Translations under genes and position numbers: made by a program | Part shown: piece by piece, positions 37,117 to 50,269 of the stretch | How the letters are laid out: the number at the start of each line of letters is the position of its first letter | Numbering within the stretch: position 1 is the first letter of the stretch | Source: Brachionus rotundiformis | Lineage: Eukaryota; Rotifera; Eurotatoria; Ploima; Brachionidae | DNA: 64,000 nucleotides | Assembly: GCA_016802295.1 (NCBI GenBank) | Contig: JAESIW010000118.1 | Span: 1,778,453 to 1,842,452 of the forward strand | Reading direction: 5' to 3' | The notes under the pieces: generated by a model | What the model was told of the DNA's origin: nothing | Database searches by the model: none | Seen by the model: only the letters and a program-made list of their open reading frames with translations

Positions 37117-38286
37117 TTAAAATTCGTCATTTATTGTATATCTTTTTTGTACGATAAAATTTCTGACTAGATTTGACACTCTTTTGCAGCCTGACGATGA
37201 AAATTTGCTCAAGCCAGGTGGCTCATAGTTCATTTCATTGGCAATCTCATCTTTATCTTCCTCAATTTTTAATTTAAAATAACTTTTATCCTTAAAATTA
37301 TATTTTTTTAACTCATTTTCGATACATTTTTTGACATGCACTCTTTCCAAAGGCAAAAATGGCACATAATAATCAATTAACCAATTTTCAATAATGCTTG
37401 CCTTAAACATGCCCCTGTCATCTTCAGCCTTGTTGAAGAAAGCTTCGTTTTGAATGATCTTCTGGAACATTTTACGATCAAATTTATTCCGCGGTATGTT
37501 TTGACCATCGAGTTTCATTGTAAGCTCAGATATTTTTTTCCCACCAATGTTGCTTCACATTAATTAGTTAAATTTTTTAACTAAAATTAAATCTAAACTT
37601 ACCTTAAAAATATGAAAATCGACTTGCTAAAGTTAATACCATCAAGCTCTTCGTTAAAGTCGATGTATGCTTTGATTGTGTCCAAGAGGCCAATTGGAAT
37701 TTTGTCTGTTTCATCAAATACAAAAATGCTGTATTCACATTTTTGAACTGTTTCTTCTATCTCCTTTTTCAATCTTTCCTTAGTAATAAATGATTATATT
37801 TATTTTAATCTTAATAATTATTTACTTTATATTCATTTATTTTTTCTGGAAAGGGAAAATCTTTGGTAGCGATAAAAAATTTGAAAAAGCTGCTTTTTGA
37901 TTTCTTCAAGTAAAAACTTTCGGCCAAAATTTGTGAGACAAAAGTTTTGCCAACTCCAGACGAACCATGAAATGATATGACAAGAGCTTTACGAGGATTT
38001 TTTAGCTCGTAATGAGCTTTTATTGAATTTAAAAGAATGTTCTTGACCAAAGGTTGACCAAATAGTTTTTTATCTAGAGAATTTTCCAAAAAAGTATAAT
38101 CTCTTAATAAATATGGCTCTTGGCAGCATTCATATATTTTGCATTTAATGGTATCAAAAAAAGGGATCTTTATACCTTGAATTAGAATTAGAAAAACAAC
38201 TTTAAATTTATTTATTTACTTTCAATAGTGCTGAATTTATCAATTGTTATTAATAATATAAGTATTTTGATAGATGGATGAAGCAT
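37117..38286 (-). CDS. TOR1A: Torsin AAA+ ATPase
   Basis: ER-lumen/nuclear-envelope AAA+ protein. Exons 38286-38220, 38175-37826, 37778-37603 and 37552-37117 join in phase (342 aa, usual size). A signal peptide (MLHPSIKILILLITI) leads in, then the CC-containing linker and LENSLDKKLFGQPLVKNIL. Walker A reads GSSGVGKTFVSQ and Walker B reads IFVFDETDK; SNIGGKKI holds sensor 1. Near the C-terminus is YYVPFLPLERVHVKKCI and the sensor-2 region SSGCKRV with the conserved Cys. Most animal torsins have GKN in Walker A; GKT here is the general AAA+ form. The gene symbol marks the family, not one-to-one orthology. Divergent from RNF216, with 188 bp between starts. Confidence 0.88.
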
Positions 38287-38474
38287 CTTTTAATAGATTT
38301 TAAAATTTGAATATTAAAATTATAAAATAAAATTAAAAACACTTAGTATAATATTTTAACAAAATTATAATAATGTAAATGATGTGGGCTTGTGGAATTT
38401 TCCCAAAATGTGATTTAAATTTGGAAATAACTTAATATTTTTTTTCATTTTCTAAATTTTTTTATTCGTTTAAT

Positions 38475-40316
38475 ATGGCTTTAAAAAGATCATTATCTAT
38501 CGAAATAATTGGTGAAGTTTTACCTGTGAGTAAAAAAATCAATAACGATTCAGACATATTTATTCTGAATGACGGAAATCATGAAAGATTAGATCCAAAA
38601 GATGGACAAAACGAAAACTTTGATGAAGTTCATATAGATGAGATAGCTTCTATAATAAACGACTGTGATCTCGATTTTATTCGCGAAAAAGTGGTTAATT
38701 GCACCCAAAGCTTGGAAAATAGAGTCCGAACAGTAATAAACCAAATTCTTGATGCTGAAAGTTACCCAAAACAAAAAGAAACTTTACTAAAAAGGAAGAA
38801 ACAGGAAAGTATTCATGAGTGTCTTAATAAGGACTATGACTTAGATGACCTATGTAAAACTCATCCGGATCTAGAGGCCTATTTTAATGATCAGACCAAG
38901 AACAGAAGTGAAACATATAAAAATAATACAAGCGTTTTTTTGGCAAATAGATTTCTAAATTTGGCCACTGAGTCTATAGAAAGTGCTCTGCGACAATTTA
39001 ATTATGCATTGGTCCCTACTTACCATCTTTTAGATAAAATGTTTTCATGCAGAGAGAAAAGTCTAAAGAAAAGATGTGCTTTAAAAGAATTTAGTAATTT
39101 TAATCAATTTTAGATAATTGTTATTTTAATTTTTTTCTAGTTTATTTCAGATATGATTACAAAAAATATAAATATCTAAATAAACTAAATGATTTAAAAT
39201 CATATACAGGACATTTTGATGAAGATTTTTGCAAGGAATTATGGTTTATAAGAAATGAAACTACTGTCATGGGTAAAAAATTATAAAATTTTATTATTAA
39301 TAATTTTATTTTATTTTACTAAGAAATAATCAAGAGAAAAAAATTAGAAAAATATGGAAAACTTGCGAAAGCCAGATTAGATAATCGTCTAATTGAATGT
39401 CCATGTTGCTATGACAACGAGAATTTAATTGAAGATATGCTTTCATGTGAAAATGGTCATTTTTTTTGTAGGCAAGTTTTTTTTTTCCCTAAATTAAAAT
39501 CTGAATGCGATTTAAAAAAAAAAGAAATTGTATCAAAAAGTATGTAGAGGTAAATATTGGTCAAATGAAGTACATATTCAGGTGTTTTGGTGGTGATGGT
39601 TGTGGGGCCAACTTTTCAAATGACACTTTAAAGAAAGTTCTTGAAAAAGATAAGTATGAAAAACTTTGCCATAAAATGGGTATTCAAGAGATTCAGAGTG
39701 CTGTTATGGAAAATTTAGAATCATGTGCATTTTGTGACTACGCAGCTATTATAGATAATCCTAATGAAAAAATTTTTTATTGCTTCAATCCAGAATGTAT
39801 GAAAGAGACATGCCGAAAATGTCACCAAGTTAACCATTTACCTTTGAGCTGCGAAGAGGCTGATAATAGCGAGGTTGATATGCGTACTTGGATAGAGAAT
39901 AGAATGAATGAGGCTATGATAAGAGTTTGTTATAAGTGCAACAAGAGATTTTACAAGGAAGAGGGTTGTAACATGATCCATTGCGAATGTGGTGCAAAAA
40001 TGTGCTATTTATGCAAACAACCGATTATCAGTTATTCTCATTTTTCCGCCAGAAATAGGTAACATTTCAATGTATTTATTTGTACGATTGTTTATCAAGC
40101 AATTTAAGTTGTTCCCAATTTAATGATACCAACCAAGTTCATATGAATGAAATGAAAGAAGCTTATGAAAAAGCTTGCCAAGAATACTATGAAAAGTATC
40201 CGAATAAAGCTGACTTAAAGCTAAAATTTGATCCCAAAGTATTTCTTGAGCAATTTGAAAAAGATATGAAAAAGTCTACTAGTCAAATCATTCTATTAAA
40301 TAATCAACCATTTTGA
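38475..40316 (+). CDS. RNF216: RING-between-RING E3 ligase RNF216-like (TRIAD3)
   Basis: Five exons (38475-39093, 39141-39272, 39324-39471, 39525-40058, 40100-40316), all in phase, 549 aa. RING1 begins LIECPCCYDNENLIEDMLSC and continues ENGHFFCRNC across an intron whose donor is GC rather than GT (39472). IBR follows (CAFCDYAAII; CFNPECMKETCRKCHQ). RING2 has CYKCNKRFYKEEGCNMIHCECG and KMCYLC with the catalytic Cys in EGCN. RBR ligases form a thioester on that Cys. The family HFC after RING2 reads HFS here, and a Cys follows in the next exon (LSCSQF). The long N-terminal region is less conserved but has the family's helical part (HECLNKDYDLDDLCKTHPDLE). Confidence 0.9.
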
Positions 40317-41537
40317 GAAAATAATCAGATAAATCAATATCAATTTTTCTAAGAGAATAACCATGACTTTTCATAATATTTTTTAATTTTTTTATAATCA
40401 ATTAAATGAATCTGTTTAAAACAAAACTTGTTTTAGTATTTTAGTCATTTAACTCATTTAATTATTCAAAAATTATATTTAATAAATAAAATTTAAAAAC
40501 AAAAAAATCTTTTGAAGTTCATTAGGATAAATCAAATGCAACCAAGTTTCCTTAATTTTATGCTTAGCTTTCAATTTATCTTTAAATCCTTTTTTGGCTC
40601 CAAAATTAATAAAATTTCATTTTTACTAATATATTAAATAAATAGATAATAACGATATTTGCTGCTCCAATTTTTAGATTAGATAAATATTAAAAATAAA
40701 ATTGAATTTTTTTGTTTTATTCAAATTTTTTGAAATTATTGTTGCCAAGTCATGACTTTTTTCATATGACAACTTATTACTAATTCTATCTATGTACATA
40801 ATATAAATCGATTATGTCATAGGATAAAATTATTAAAAGATTATCTAGCTATTTTGTTTTGAGTCGATTAATCCACAGGAATTCTTGTGATTAATTAAAT
40901 TTCATAAGCATAAAAACCAAATAAAACGACCCATTTATTTTAAGATAATAACAATAAAAGCTTAAATATGTGTCAATTTGGAATTTTTAAGTAATTAAAG
41001 CAAATTAAAAACAAAAAATCTACTTCACGTTCCACTATATGAAAACTTTTATATAGGTCATTGGTATCATTTATTCAGATCATTAATCACAATTGCTTAA
41101 GCATACAATTCCAAAAAGATAAACAAAAAAGTTCTCTGTTTGTGATATTTATTAATAGCGTTTAATTGCATAATAAATTTAATTTAAACTTGTAGACAAG
41201 TTTTTGAACAAAAAAAAATAAAGAAATAAAAATTAAAAAAAATTTTTTTTAATATAAATTATTATAAAAAAAATATGTATTTTTGTTTGTTTGTTTGCTT
41301 ACTTTTTATAAAATGGAATAGATAAAATTTATTTTTAATATTAATATTTCAGCAACTTTTTATCTATTTACATCAGTCCGTCTAAAATTTTCTTTCCTAC
41401 TTAATTATTAAGAATTAAAACGCACAGGCCAATTAATAAACCAAATTTAGAAAAAAAATTTAAATATCTCTTTATAAAAATGCCAAATTAAATTGAATAA
41501 ATAAATTGATTAAAATATATTTTTATTTATTATGGAC
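40317..41537. other. Intergenic, AT-rich
   Basis: Between the convergent 3' ends of the RNF216-like gene and HUNK. Aataaa-type motifs near both gene ends; otherwise I see nothing. Confidence 0.5.
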
Positions 41538-44273
41538 TTAAGGAGTGTTTCTGCCAATTGAATTATCAATTGATGGCAAGTTGATCGGCGAGGACAATTT
41601 TTTGACAATGGGACTTCTGGCCGATTTTGGCATGACATTGTTGGTGTTAGACGAAGAGTTGCTATTGTTGTAGGTAATTATTGGCATGTGCAAGGAAGAA
41701 CCAGTAGAGGCGTTGTTCGAGCCTGTACTATTTAGATGTATTGGCGATGTATCCTCATTGTTTGGTTGTGTGGCACCGTTCAACTCATTGTTGTTCATGT
41801 CGGACTTGTTTTTTTGGTTGTTGTTTAGCTTGATGAACTGGGTCCATTCGGCATTGGGTCTGTAGGCCGGTGTATTTGACACGGATCGATTTAGAGACGA
41901 GCCAGCCCGATGCTTGTCGTCGCTTTCACTGTTTAGAACATCGGTCTTTCCCAACACGGTCGGTTCAATCGACTGGTTCAAGTAGTTTGATTTGAAAGTG
42001 TGGCCAAGATTGACACTATTGTGTGTGGTAAGATTGGCTGGCGTGGATGGCGCCGTGTGGTGAGCTGTTGTAGTATTATTGAATATATTGGCGTCTACTG
42101 ATGTAGTTAGATGCATTGTTTTGTATTTTTGGGTAAGGTTTTTGATAGCGCCCGTGTACTGTCCGGGCAGCTCGGATACCGGCGAGGCGGCTCTTTCGCT
42201 CCTTGGTACTGTGAATTTGGGCATGGTATGCTCGGGCTTGAGCGACACAGCCCGGCTGATGTTCGACGAGCCCGGTGTCTTGCTATTGGTTCTGGACAAT
42301 GGTGATCCTGCATTTGTTATTATTGGCAATATTTGCTGAGCAGTTGAGGTATTGGTTACAAACGGTTTTGTTGGTGAGCTTTGTTTCAGATCTTTAATAA
42401 CAGGTTTTGTTTCGCTACGTGTTTTTTGTTTCTCCTTAAACAAATACAAAGATAAAATATTGTGTTTTTTTTTATATTTTATTTATTAGATTACTTTTTT
42501 GGGATCTATTTTCATTAGCATTGTTTTGACTTTATTTAATAAAAGATAATAAGTAGCTAATGAACTACTCGGTTTATTCAATTTAATATTTTCTGTTATT
42601 TCATTTAGATTAAAGTCCATGTTGCTGTTCATGTAGCGTAAAATGGTCGGGTTTACTTGCTCTTCGGTGGGCTTGTTTGGATAGGGAAATGGCTTAAGCA
42701 AGTTAGCGTAGCCTTCGTTTATCCAGGGATGTTCCATAGCTTCTTTCAGAGATATGCGCTTAATCGGGTCCGGATTGAGAAGTTTCTTAAGCAAGTCTTC
42801 ACCACCTTGGTAACCAAAATTGATAAAATAACTAACAATATACATTTTTGAATAAATACTATTCATACAATTAATCAATATTTAATTTAAGATAGTTTAT
42901 TTTTAAATTATTAAAAAAAAAACTCAACCTAATTAAAGCTATATTATTGGTAATTTTATCATTCTGTGTGTTTCATTATTTTTAAATTTTATTTTGTTTT
43001 TTAGATTAAATTTTTGATTTTTTAATTGAAAAATTATCATTAAAAAATTTATTTTATTTAATCTGACAATCTTGTTGTTAATCTTAAATATCTTCTAATT
43101 AAGATTTAAATTTTATTTCCAATTACCACCATTACCAACTTACCAAATGGCTAATTTTTTAATTTATTTTCTTATGTTTTAATTTTAAGCTAACCTATCA
43201 GCTGATTTAATCTAATTACAATAAAAATATATCAAAATAAATTTTTTGTTTCAAAACAATTTCAAGATATTTTAAACTAATTAATTAGGAAAAAAAATAT
43301 TTTCATTACTCTTGGACAAATGTTCCGGTATTGGATTCATCTCGTTTTTCATCATTTTATTGTACAATGATTTAATGTTGAATGGCTCGACAGTAAATGG
43401 AAGATTGCCAGTCAGCATTGCATACATGTTTACGCCGCTAGATTAAGTTAATTATAAATTGAGATAATAAAATTGTTTAGAGATAGGTTTACATGCTCCA
43501 AACATCGACCTTTGAGCCGTATTTCTTGTGTGCCAGTAGTTCAGGAGCTTTGCATTAAAAAAATTCAGCAAAAATTCAAACCAATATGGCAATGGTAAAA
43601 TTTTACCTGCATAGGCTGGCGAACCACACTGGGTTATACACAGCTCACTTTTAGTGTAATTCGAAAGACCAAAATCAATAAGCTTAATGTTCAAATTTTT
43701 GTCTAGTAGTAAATTTTCGATCTTAAGGTCCCTGTGCAGAATACCAATGCGGTGCAAATAGTCCACAGCTGATATTATTTGTCTTATAAACTTCCGAGTG
43801 CATGCCTCGGACAAATATTTCCTGGCACATATGTAGTCCATTAGATCGCCGCCCTCGCACAGTTCCGTTACCAAGTAGTAACTATTCTCGGTCTCCATCA
43901 GCTCGTACAATTGGATTATGTTCGGATGAATAATCATTTGAAGAAGCTTGCCCTCTCGGCGCATATTTTTGCTCACATAGGCGTCTTCTTTGGCCTTTTT
44001 TTTGTCAATTACTTTAATGGCCACCTTTTGTCCGGTCAACGTGTGCAAACCTTCTTTTACCTTGGCAAAAGAGCCTTCGCCAAGCTTTCGACCCAACAAG
44101 TAGTGACCAACTCGTTTGTTGTGCGGAAATCTGGCTATAATCTCTTTAGTGGATAGCAAGAAATTCGAGGGTATAATGAGATTTTCGGCGCTTGTGTTCG
44201 CCTCTGGACCAAAGCCGTCCTTAGCTGTACCATTTATATTATTGCTGTTATACATTGAATTAGGTGATTCCAT
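41538..44273 (-). CDS. HUNK: HUNK-type serine/threonine kinase
   Basis: AMPK-related kinase (SNF1 branch). Exons 44273-43607, 43547-43493, 43437-43310, 42805-42495 and 42434-41538 join in phase (685 aa). The kinase domain matches HUNK very closely: GEGSFAKVKEGLHTLTGQKV, then AIKVIDKKKAKEDAYVSKN, HRDLKIENLLL, DFGLSN, QCGSPAYAAPELL, and DVWSIGVNMYAMLTGNLPFT. After the domain comes LLNPDPIKRISLKEAMEHPW and an UBA-like helical stretch (SSSLATYYLLLNKVKTML). The C-terminal 300 residues are low-complexity Ser/Asn/Thr/Pro, weakly conserved as in the family. The start ATG at 44273 follows a 5' UTR acceptor (aaccag at 44301-44296). Confidence 0.92.
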
Positions 44274-46195
44274 TTGAATTTTTATCAAATTAGGCCTGGT
44301 TAATATTTATTTAAGAAAAAAAATAAAACAGCATATGGAACTAAATATTCGAAACAATATTAGCCAAAGCTCATACACGGACTGACATTTTTAGTTCCAA
44401 ATTATCTAAAATATTTTAGAAATTTAGATAAGTGAGAAGAAACTATTTCAAATTAAGTCTAATCATATATTTTTTCAATTAAACTTAGAAGAGAAAAGGA
44501 TTTTGATAAAAAAACTAAAAATTGAAAAGCTTTATAAATACAAAAATTGTAGCCCTAACGACTGGCTAAAATTATTTTCCACAAATAATGATCAAGTAGC
44601 ATGTAATTTTTCTTTTCGCTTCAAATGTGTTTTATCTATATTTTTTTTCTGTCGTTTATTTATTAGATTATAGTTATTTAGATAACAATGAGCCAAAGAA
44701 AATAACCTGGGTAGTCGGTCTGGACCTTTGTTTTTATTACCCCGAAATTGTAATTTATCTCAAGCGCACAAAATTTATACAAGCTTAATTGTGAAAGTTA
44801 TTTTAATTTGAATTTTTTTTTTCAAATAATAATAATAAAATGCGTCTATCTTTCTATCTAACTATTTGTCGATTTTAATTTTGCCTTAGCTTGTTTGCGT
44901 TGGATTAAATTACAATTACAAATTTTGGACCCAAATTGCCAAGAGTAATAATAAAAATTTATGGATATTTAGGAAAAATTTTCTCTTTTACAAAATTAAT
45001 TACCTTGCATTGTTGACGACGTCTTCAAATATTAAATATTAAATAATCATTATAGATAAAACTATGCATTATTTGTTCATAGTTCTGGCAAATAATGAGA
45101 CAATTTGAACTAGTCAAGCATCATAAAAATATAGACCCACATTTTTACTCAAAGAGGACAAAAAAGAATTGATAAATAACTGGGAACAGACTTATAAGTT
45201 CTGTTTTTTTTTGCTGGTCAAAAAAAACACAACGAGATCCTTTAAAAGTTTATTTTATTTTTTCTAAAATAGTGACATATATTTAAGATAATTTGAATAG
45301 CTATCTGGCAAATTTGAATATTTTGTTTAATTCTTACTTTAAATCAAAAAAATTAATATGTATTTCTTTTAAAAGTAAATGCTTGTATTCAAGACAATAC
45401 GACGGTAATATAACACTTGTCGTTTTGACCCCTTTTCAATAGAAAAAAATATATTTTTTTTTTTTTTGACCTGTATATCAAATTTTTGCTATAAATCTAA
45501 TAAATAAAATTTGATTGAGTAACATCGACCCGAAATTTACTTAAGACAAAATAAATAGCATCGCCGCTATACATGCAAAGAGCATAAACAGCATAAGCCT
45601 AATAGATCTAACCTTGCAACTTTAAATATTGTAAAATTTTGCGGGCAATTTCTTTGCCACGCATGTACAAAATCTCTCTAATTAACAGCAATTACTAATG
45701 ACATCATTTTAGATTGACTGACAAAAACCAACCATTAACGAAAATATGATAAAGATGATTAATACTAATTAGAAATTTAGATATGAGATCTAATTTATTT
45801 GACTTAATGTTTATAAATTGCTTGATTAATCTATATTTACTTTTATTTATTGAAGAAAGAAAGAATATACCTAGTAAATAGACTCAAGAGTCGTACCTAC
45901 CAATGTGTCTATTATAAGCACAAAATATTGGTTTTAAAAAAGCCTAGAAATAAAACTAAACTAATTTTGTTGAACATTTGTCCGAATAGATTAAAAAAAA
46001 TGTGTCTTTCTTTTCGAATATAAAATATTCAAAATTAAAAACACCTTGATTCAAATATTTGATATATTAGCATGAAATTAGGTTAAATTCTGGTCTAAGC
46101 TTTTGATAAGTCTAATCGGCCGGCGACCGAGTAAACTGTGTGCGAGAAAGTTTACGAAAACTAAAGCCGAGTGGAGCCTAAGCCGGTTACTTACT

Positions 46196-46400
46196 AGTTC
46201 TCTCTCTCTCTCTCTCTCTCTCTCCATCTCCATCACCTTCTCTTTTTTTCTCTACCTAAATAAAAATTTCGCTTTCGTATATCTCTCTCTTACAAGAAAA
46301 AATATAGATAAGAAATATTTACTTAAAACAAAACGAATTGAATTTCGTATTGTTTGTGTTTTAAATTGTTACATAACATAGTAGTTCTGTACAAATATTA
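46196..46400 (-). promoter_or_regulatory. Probable 5' UTR exon / promoter of HUNK
   Basis: On the minus strand this block is GA-rich and ends in a strong splice donor (ACTA|GTAAGTAACC, donor at 46194-46193). No other gene is nearby. The HUNK start codon is preceded by an acceptor at 44297-44296, so a 1.9-kb 5' UTR intron is the simplest reading. A block of unusually high GC for this window (46115-46190) lies just inside the intron. RNA evidence is absent. Confidence 0.4.
46198..46226. repeat. (CT)n microsatellite
   Basis: Uninterrupted CT dinucleotide run of about 28 bp; a shorter CT run is at 46799-46814. Confidence 0.95.
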
Positions 46401-49400
46401 GCCATCTAAGTTTTAGCAAAAAGAATTCATAAAAAAATTTTAATAAATCAGATGCACCGGGTTGATTTAGAAGAGTTTTTATCTATTTGGTTTCTATTTT
46501 TCATTAAGCCGTAATTAAAACTGGCTTAGGCTAGGAATTTTGCATATGTCCAAAAACTCTATCAACTGAGGTCCCAATTGTGAGCTTTTCAATTGAAGTT
46601 ATACTCTAATCGAGCCATCACTATTTACTCTAGTCTCCTAATTATGGCCGCAGACATTTGCATTTCTCGTTATGGCAAACGATACACAAACAAAATGTTT
46701 TTTTTTTGCTATTTTGCTTGGGATTTTAATTTAACTTAATTTATTTGCTTGTAAAACAAAATATTTATCATTCAGGCCTAAGGTAATTAGAGAGAAATTT
46801 TCTCTCTCTCTCTATTTTTTGAATATCATTTTGGCTACACGATGACTCTGTTGCTCGGGTTACCATTTTTAATTGTCAACCCAAAATAGATTATTAATAC
46901 ACTCGACATAGTTTTGTTTCGTAATCGTCGGATTAAGTCGACAACACAAAAAAAAAGAAAACAAAACAAATTAATTCTTGATATAGTATATTCTAGCTCT
47001 TGTTCCCTTGCTTGTAATCTTTGGGATTTTTAATTAAACTTTTAAACAAGAGGCCAGTATTAATAAGATCAAAAGATTAGGCGAAAAAAACACGCAATAT
47101 TTCTCATAACTCTCTCTAATGATGTGTTCGTGTTATACGACCAATATGTGTCATTTAATATTAAGCTAAGAATTTACTTAATTAAATAAAATAAATTTTT
47201 AATTTTTTTCTTAATCTCACATGATTATATAATAATAATTTTTAGCCAGCAATGATCATCTTGTTCGATTTCAAATAGCCAATGTATGTAAGACAAAAAA
47301 TATGTCACTATCATTTTTTGTTTGTAAATGAAAGCTTAACCAAGCCTTTTTAATTAATAAACTCGGCTACTAAGCCATTAAGCAAACAATTAATTTATTT
47401 ACTTTTATTTAATTACCTACCAGAGGCAAGTCGGGCATCACAAGCCTACGCACATATGGGAATTTCAAGTTTGCCAGTATTCCAGATACTCTTACAAAGA
47501 GCTTAGCTTGACTTAATTCCTCTAATTGAATCATTAATCAGGTTAATACAATAATTACAAGCAATTAATGACAAATATGATTATTTAAAATCGATTTTTG
47601 ACTGCATTATTGATTAAGTTGTGATATTAAACAAGAACTAATTTAGATTTATTCTTTATCTTTATTTTTTATCCCACACAAAATATAGGAGAGTCATCTT
47701 TTACTTGACGAATGATCGAACCATTACACAACCAGCTCTACAATTTATAATTGTAGTCTACCTATTCATATGGTGCCCACACCCTGTACATAAATAACCT
47801 ATCAATATATTCAATAGAAACAATATGGCATTCCAGATATGGGCTTTTTTCATAATTTAAAAATACCAAATTACTCATTTTGATGATCGATAGGCACAAG
47901 CTAGGCCTATTGATCATCAATATATCAATTTATGTTTGTACATCAATTGTTTTGTGATTGATTATTTAGTTTAATGCTTATGTCCATAATTTATATTGTC
48001 TTGAAAAAATGATTCCAAATACCACAATCACGTGACTCAGTGAAACGATTTTATTTCAAAACAATTATAGAAACAATCTAAATTGGCTTTTTTGCTGCCA
48101 TAGTTTATTTCTCAAACAAATAAATAAATAATAAATAATTTTTTTATTTCAGAAATTTAATAAGCTTAAGATAATAGTCACATTTGACTATTAAGTCTAC
48201 ATCAAAGAAATTAAATTTATTAAATTTATTTTATGTGTGAACTAAATGAAGCCTAGATAAAGCTGTTCGTCACGGTCTAATGTAAAAATGTGCCTAGTTT
48301 AATTGACTGAATTTGAGTGCTTCTAGACACCTCCGGAGCTGTAAATATTTCATGTGTAACTTGATATCCGAACAGCTTGAGAATACCGCTAATTTCGTTC
48401 GGACTCGTTTATTTAATTAATAAATATTTATTATATTTTATAAAGTGATGGTAAAACTTGTTTTATTTCTTGGAACGAAAGAGACATCAAATGTTTGAAT
48501 AAATATTGCCTAGTTACCAAAAATCGAACACTTTTCCTCAATCAAAGCTCAATTGCTTTAAATTCCTTAACATCTTTTTTTAATTAATTATTATTTTTTC
48601 TTTAATAATAAATTATGTCATCTAAAGTCTAAAACTTTTTCCTTAAATTTAAATTAATAAACTAAATTTTTTAATTAATTATTTTTTTTTGATTCAAATC
48701 GAATCGATACAATTTTAATTAGACTTTCAAACTTTCAAAAATTAATTATTAACTATGAGTTTATTTTATCATGTATCTATTATTTTATTTGATTATCACT
48801 TATAAATATGAAAAAAAAATGCTTTTTACAGAAATAAATTCCTCTTATGTCAAAATTTTTAATAAAAATCTAAATTAAGCACGGGTTGCTAAGACTGACT
48901 GGGTAACTAGTTACTTTTAGACTTGATGTGGTGCATGCCATTAATTTCCTAATCAAAATTTACCAATTTATTTAATTTCTATTAAAAATTTCAAGTCAAA
49001 CTGAATCTCTTTTAAGATAAGTCAACTTTCTATCTAAAAATAGAGGAGACCACTTCACATAATTTTAATCTTGGCTGAAATATAGAGCTCTATTTTTAGC
49101 CTTCCTATTTCAAATATTTACCATTTTTTTGAAAAATTTTATTTTTTGATAATTAAAGAAATAATTAAACCAAAAAAAAACACACATATATACAGCTTTA
49201 ATAAGGGAAAAGTTTTTAGATGCGGAATTACGCGTTGACTAAAAATAAATTGAAAAACTAATTAAAGAACAAAAAAAAAATTATTATTTTTTATTAAGAA
49301 ATAAATAAGTAAACTTTGGTAAATTGACTTAGTCCAGAATTATTAGAATTATTGATTTATATATTTATTTGATTAGGGAAGTAAAACAGAATCCAAAAAT

Positions 49401-50243
49401 TAAATAGAACTCACGAAACAAAAAAAATTCCAAATAAAGGTAGAGGGTTTAATTACGATTTAGTGCGGATTCCTTGCTGAATTTTGATTTGATTGACAAA
49501 TTCTAAATTAGTCGCTCTCAAGAGCATGCTAAAATGAGAAAATAATTCATTTAGAAAAGAAAAACTTATAAATTCTGGAATAAAAAACAAAAGGCTTAAT
49601 TGGTTAGCCTAAATACTTTTAACTGTATCAAAATAATGTTCTAGATACTTAATGTCCATAGCACAAAGCCTCTTTGGCCTACATTTACTTAAAAACACTT
49701 TTTTTGTATTTCATAGCCTTTGGCCTATTGAGATTATCGATTTTATATTTTTTTGCCAAAATTATAATTTATCCTGAAATTTTTTAGAACAAAAGATTAT
49801 TGATCTAATTAAACTCAGGTGGTTGATTTTATCTGACTTGGATTAAATGAGAACGCCTTGGTATGGTTCTAGATAAGAAGAGAAAAATTGTCAATACTTA
49901 CCAAGGCATCCAAGCTTTCGACTGACCAAACAAATCTTATCCATGTGAGTGTGTGTGTGCGTATATGTGTTTTTTTTTTTAAAGTTTATTGCGTCATTAT
50001 TTAAATTTTTTATAAAATAAATAAAATATTGTCAAAATAAAACTCCAAATAATTGCTAATTAATTGAAACATTATAAGTGTTCTTCTAATTAACAGGCAT
50101 TATGATATTAAACTTAATGTTTATGAATTTGGTAAAAGGTCCCATGTAATACCAAAAATAGCTAGATTATGCTTACCCACTTAAAAGTGATATTTTAAAA
50201 TTAACAATTAAAATATTAACAAGTTTTTTTTCTTTTTTTTTAA

Positions 50244-50269
50244 ATATATAAATATATATATATATATAA
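50244..50269. repeat. (TA)n microsatellite
   Basis: TA dinucleotide run with one interruption. A second TA run is at about 50694-50708, and a GT-type run at 49945-49972. Confidence 0.9.

Noticed and set aside
46103..46381. 92-codon plus-strand ORF through the CT repeat
   Set aside because: Ser/Leu run is produced by the microsatellite; flanks have no coding character, and the minus-strand 5' UTR reading fits better.
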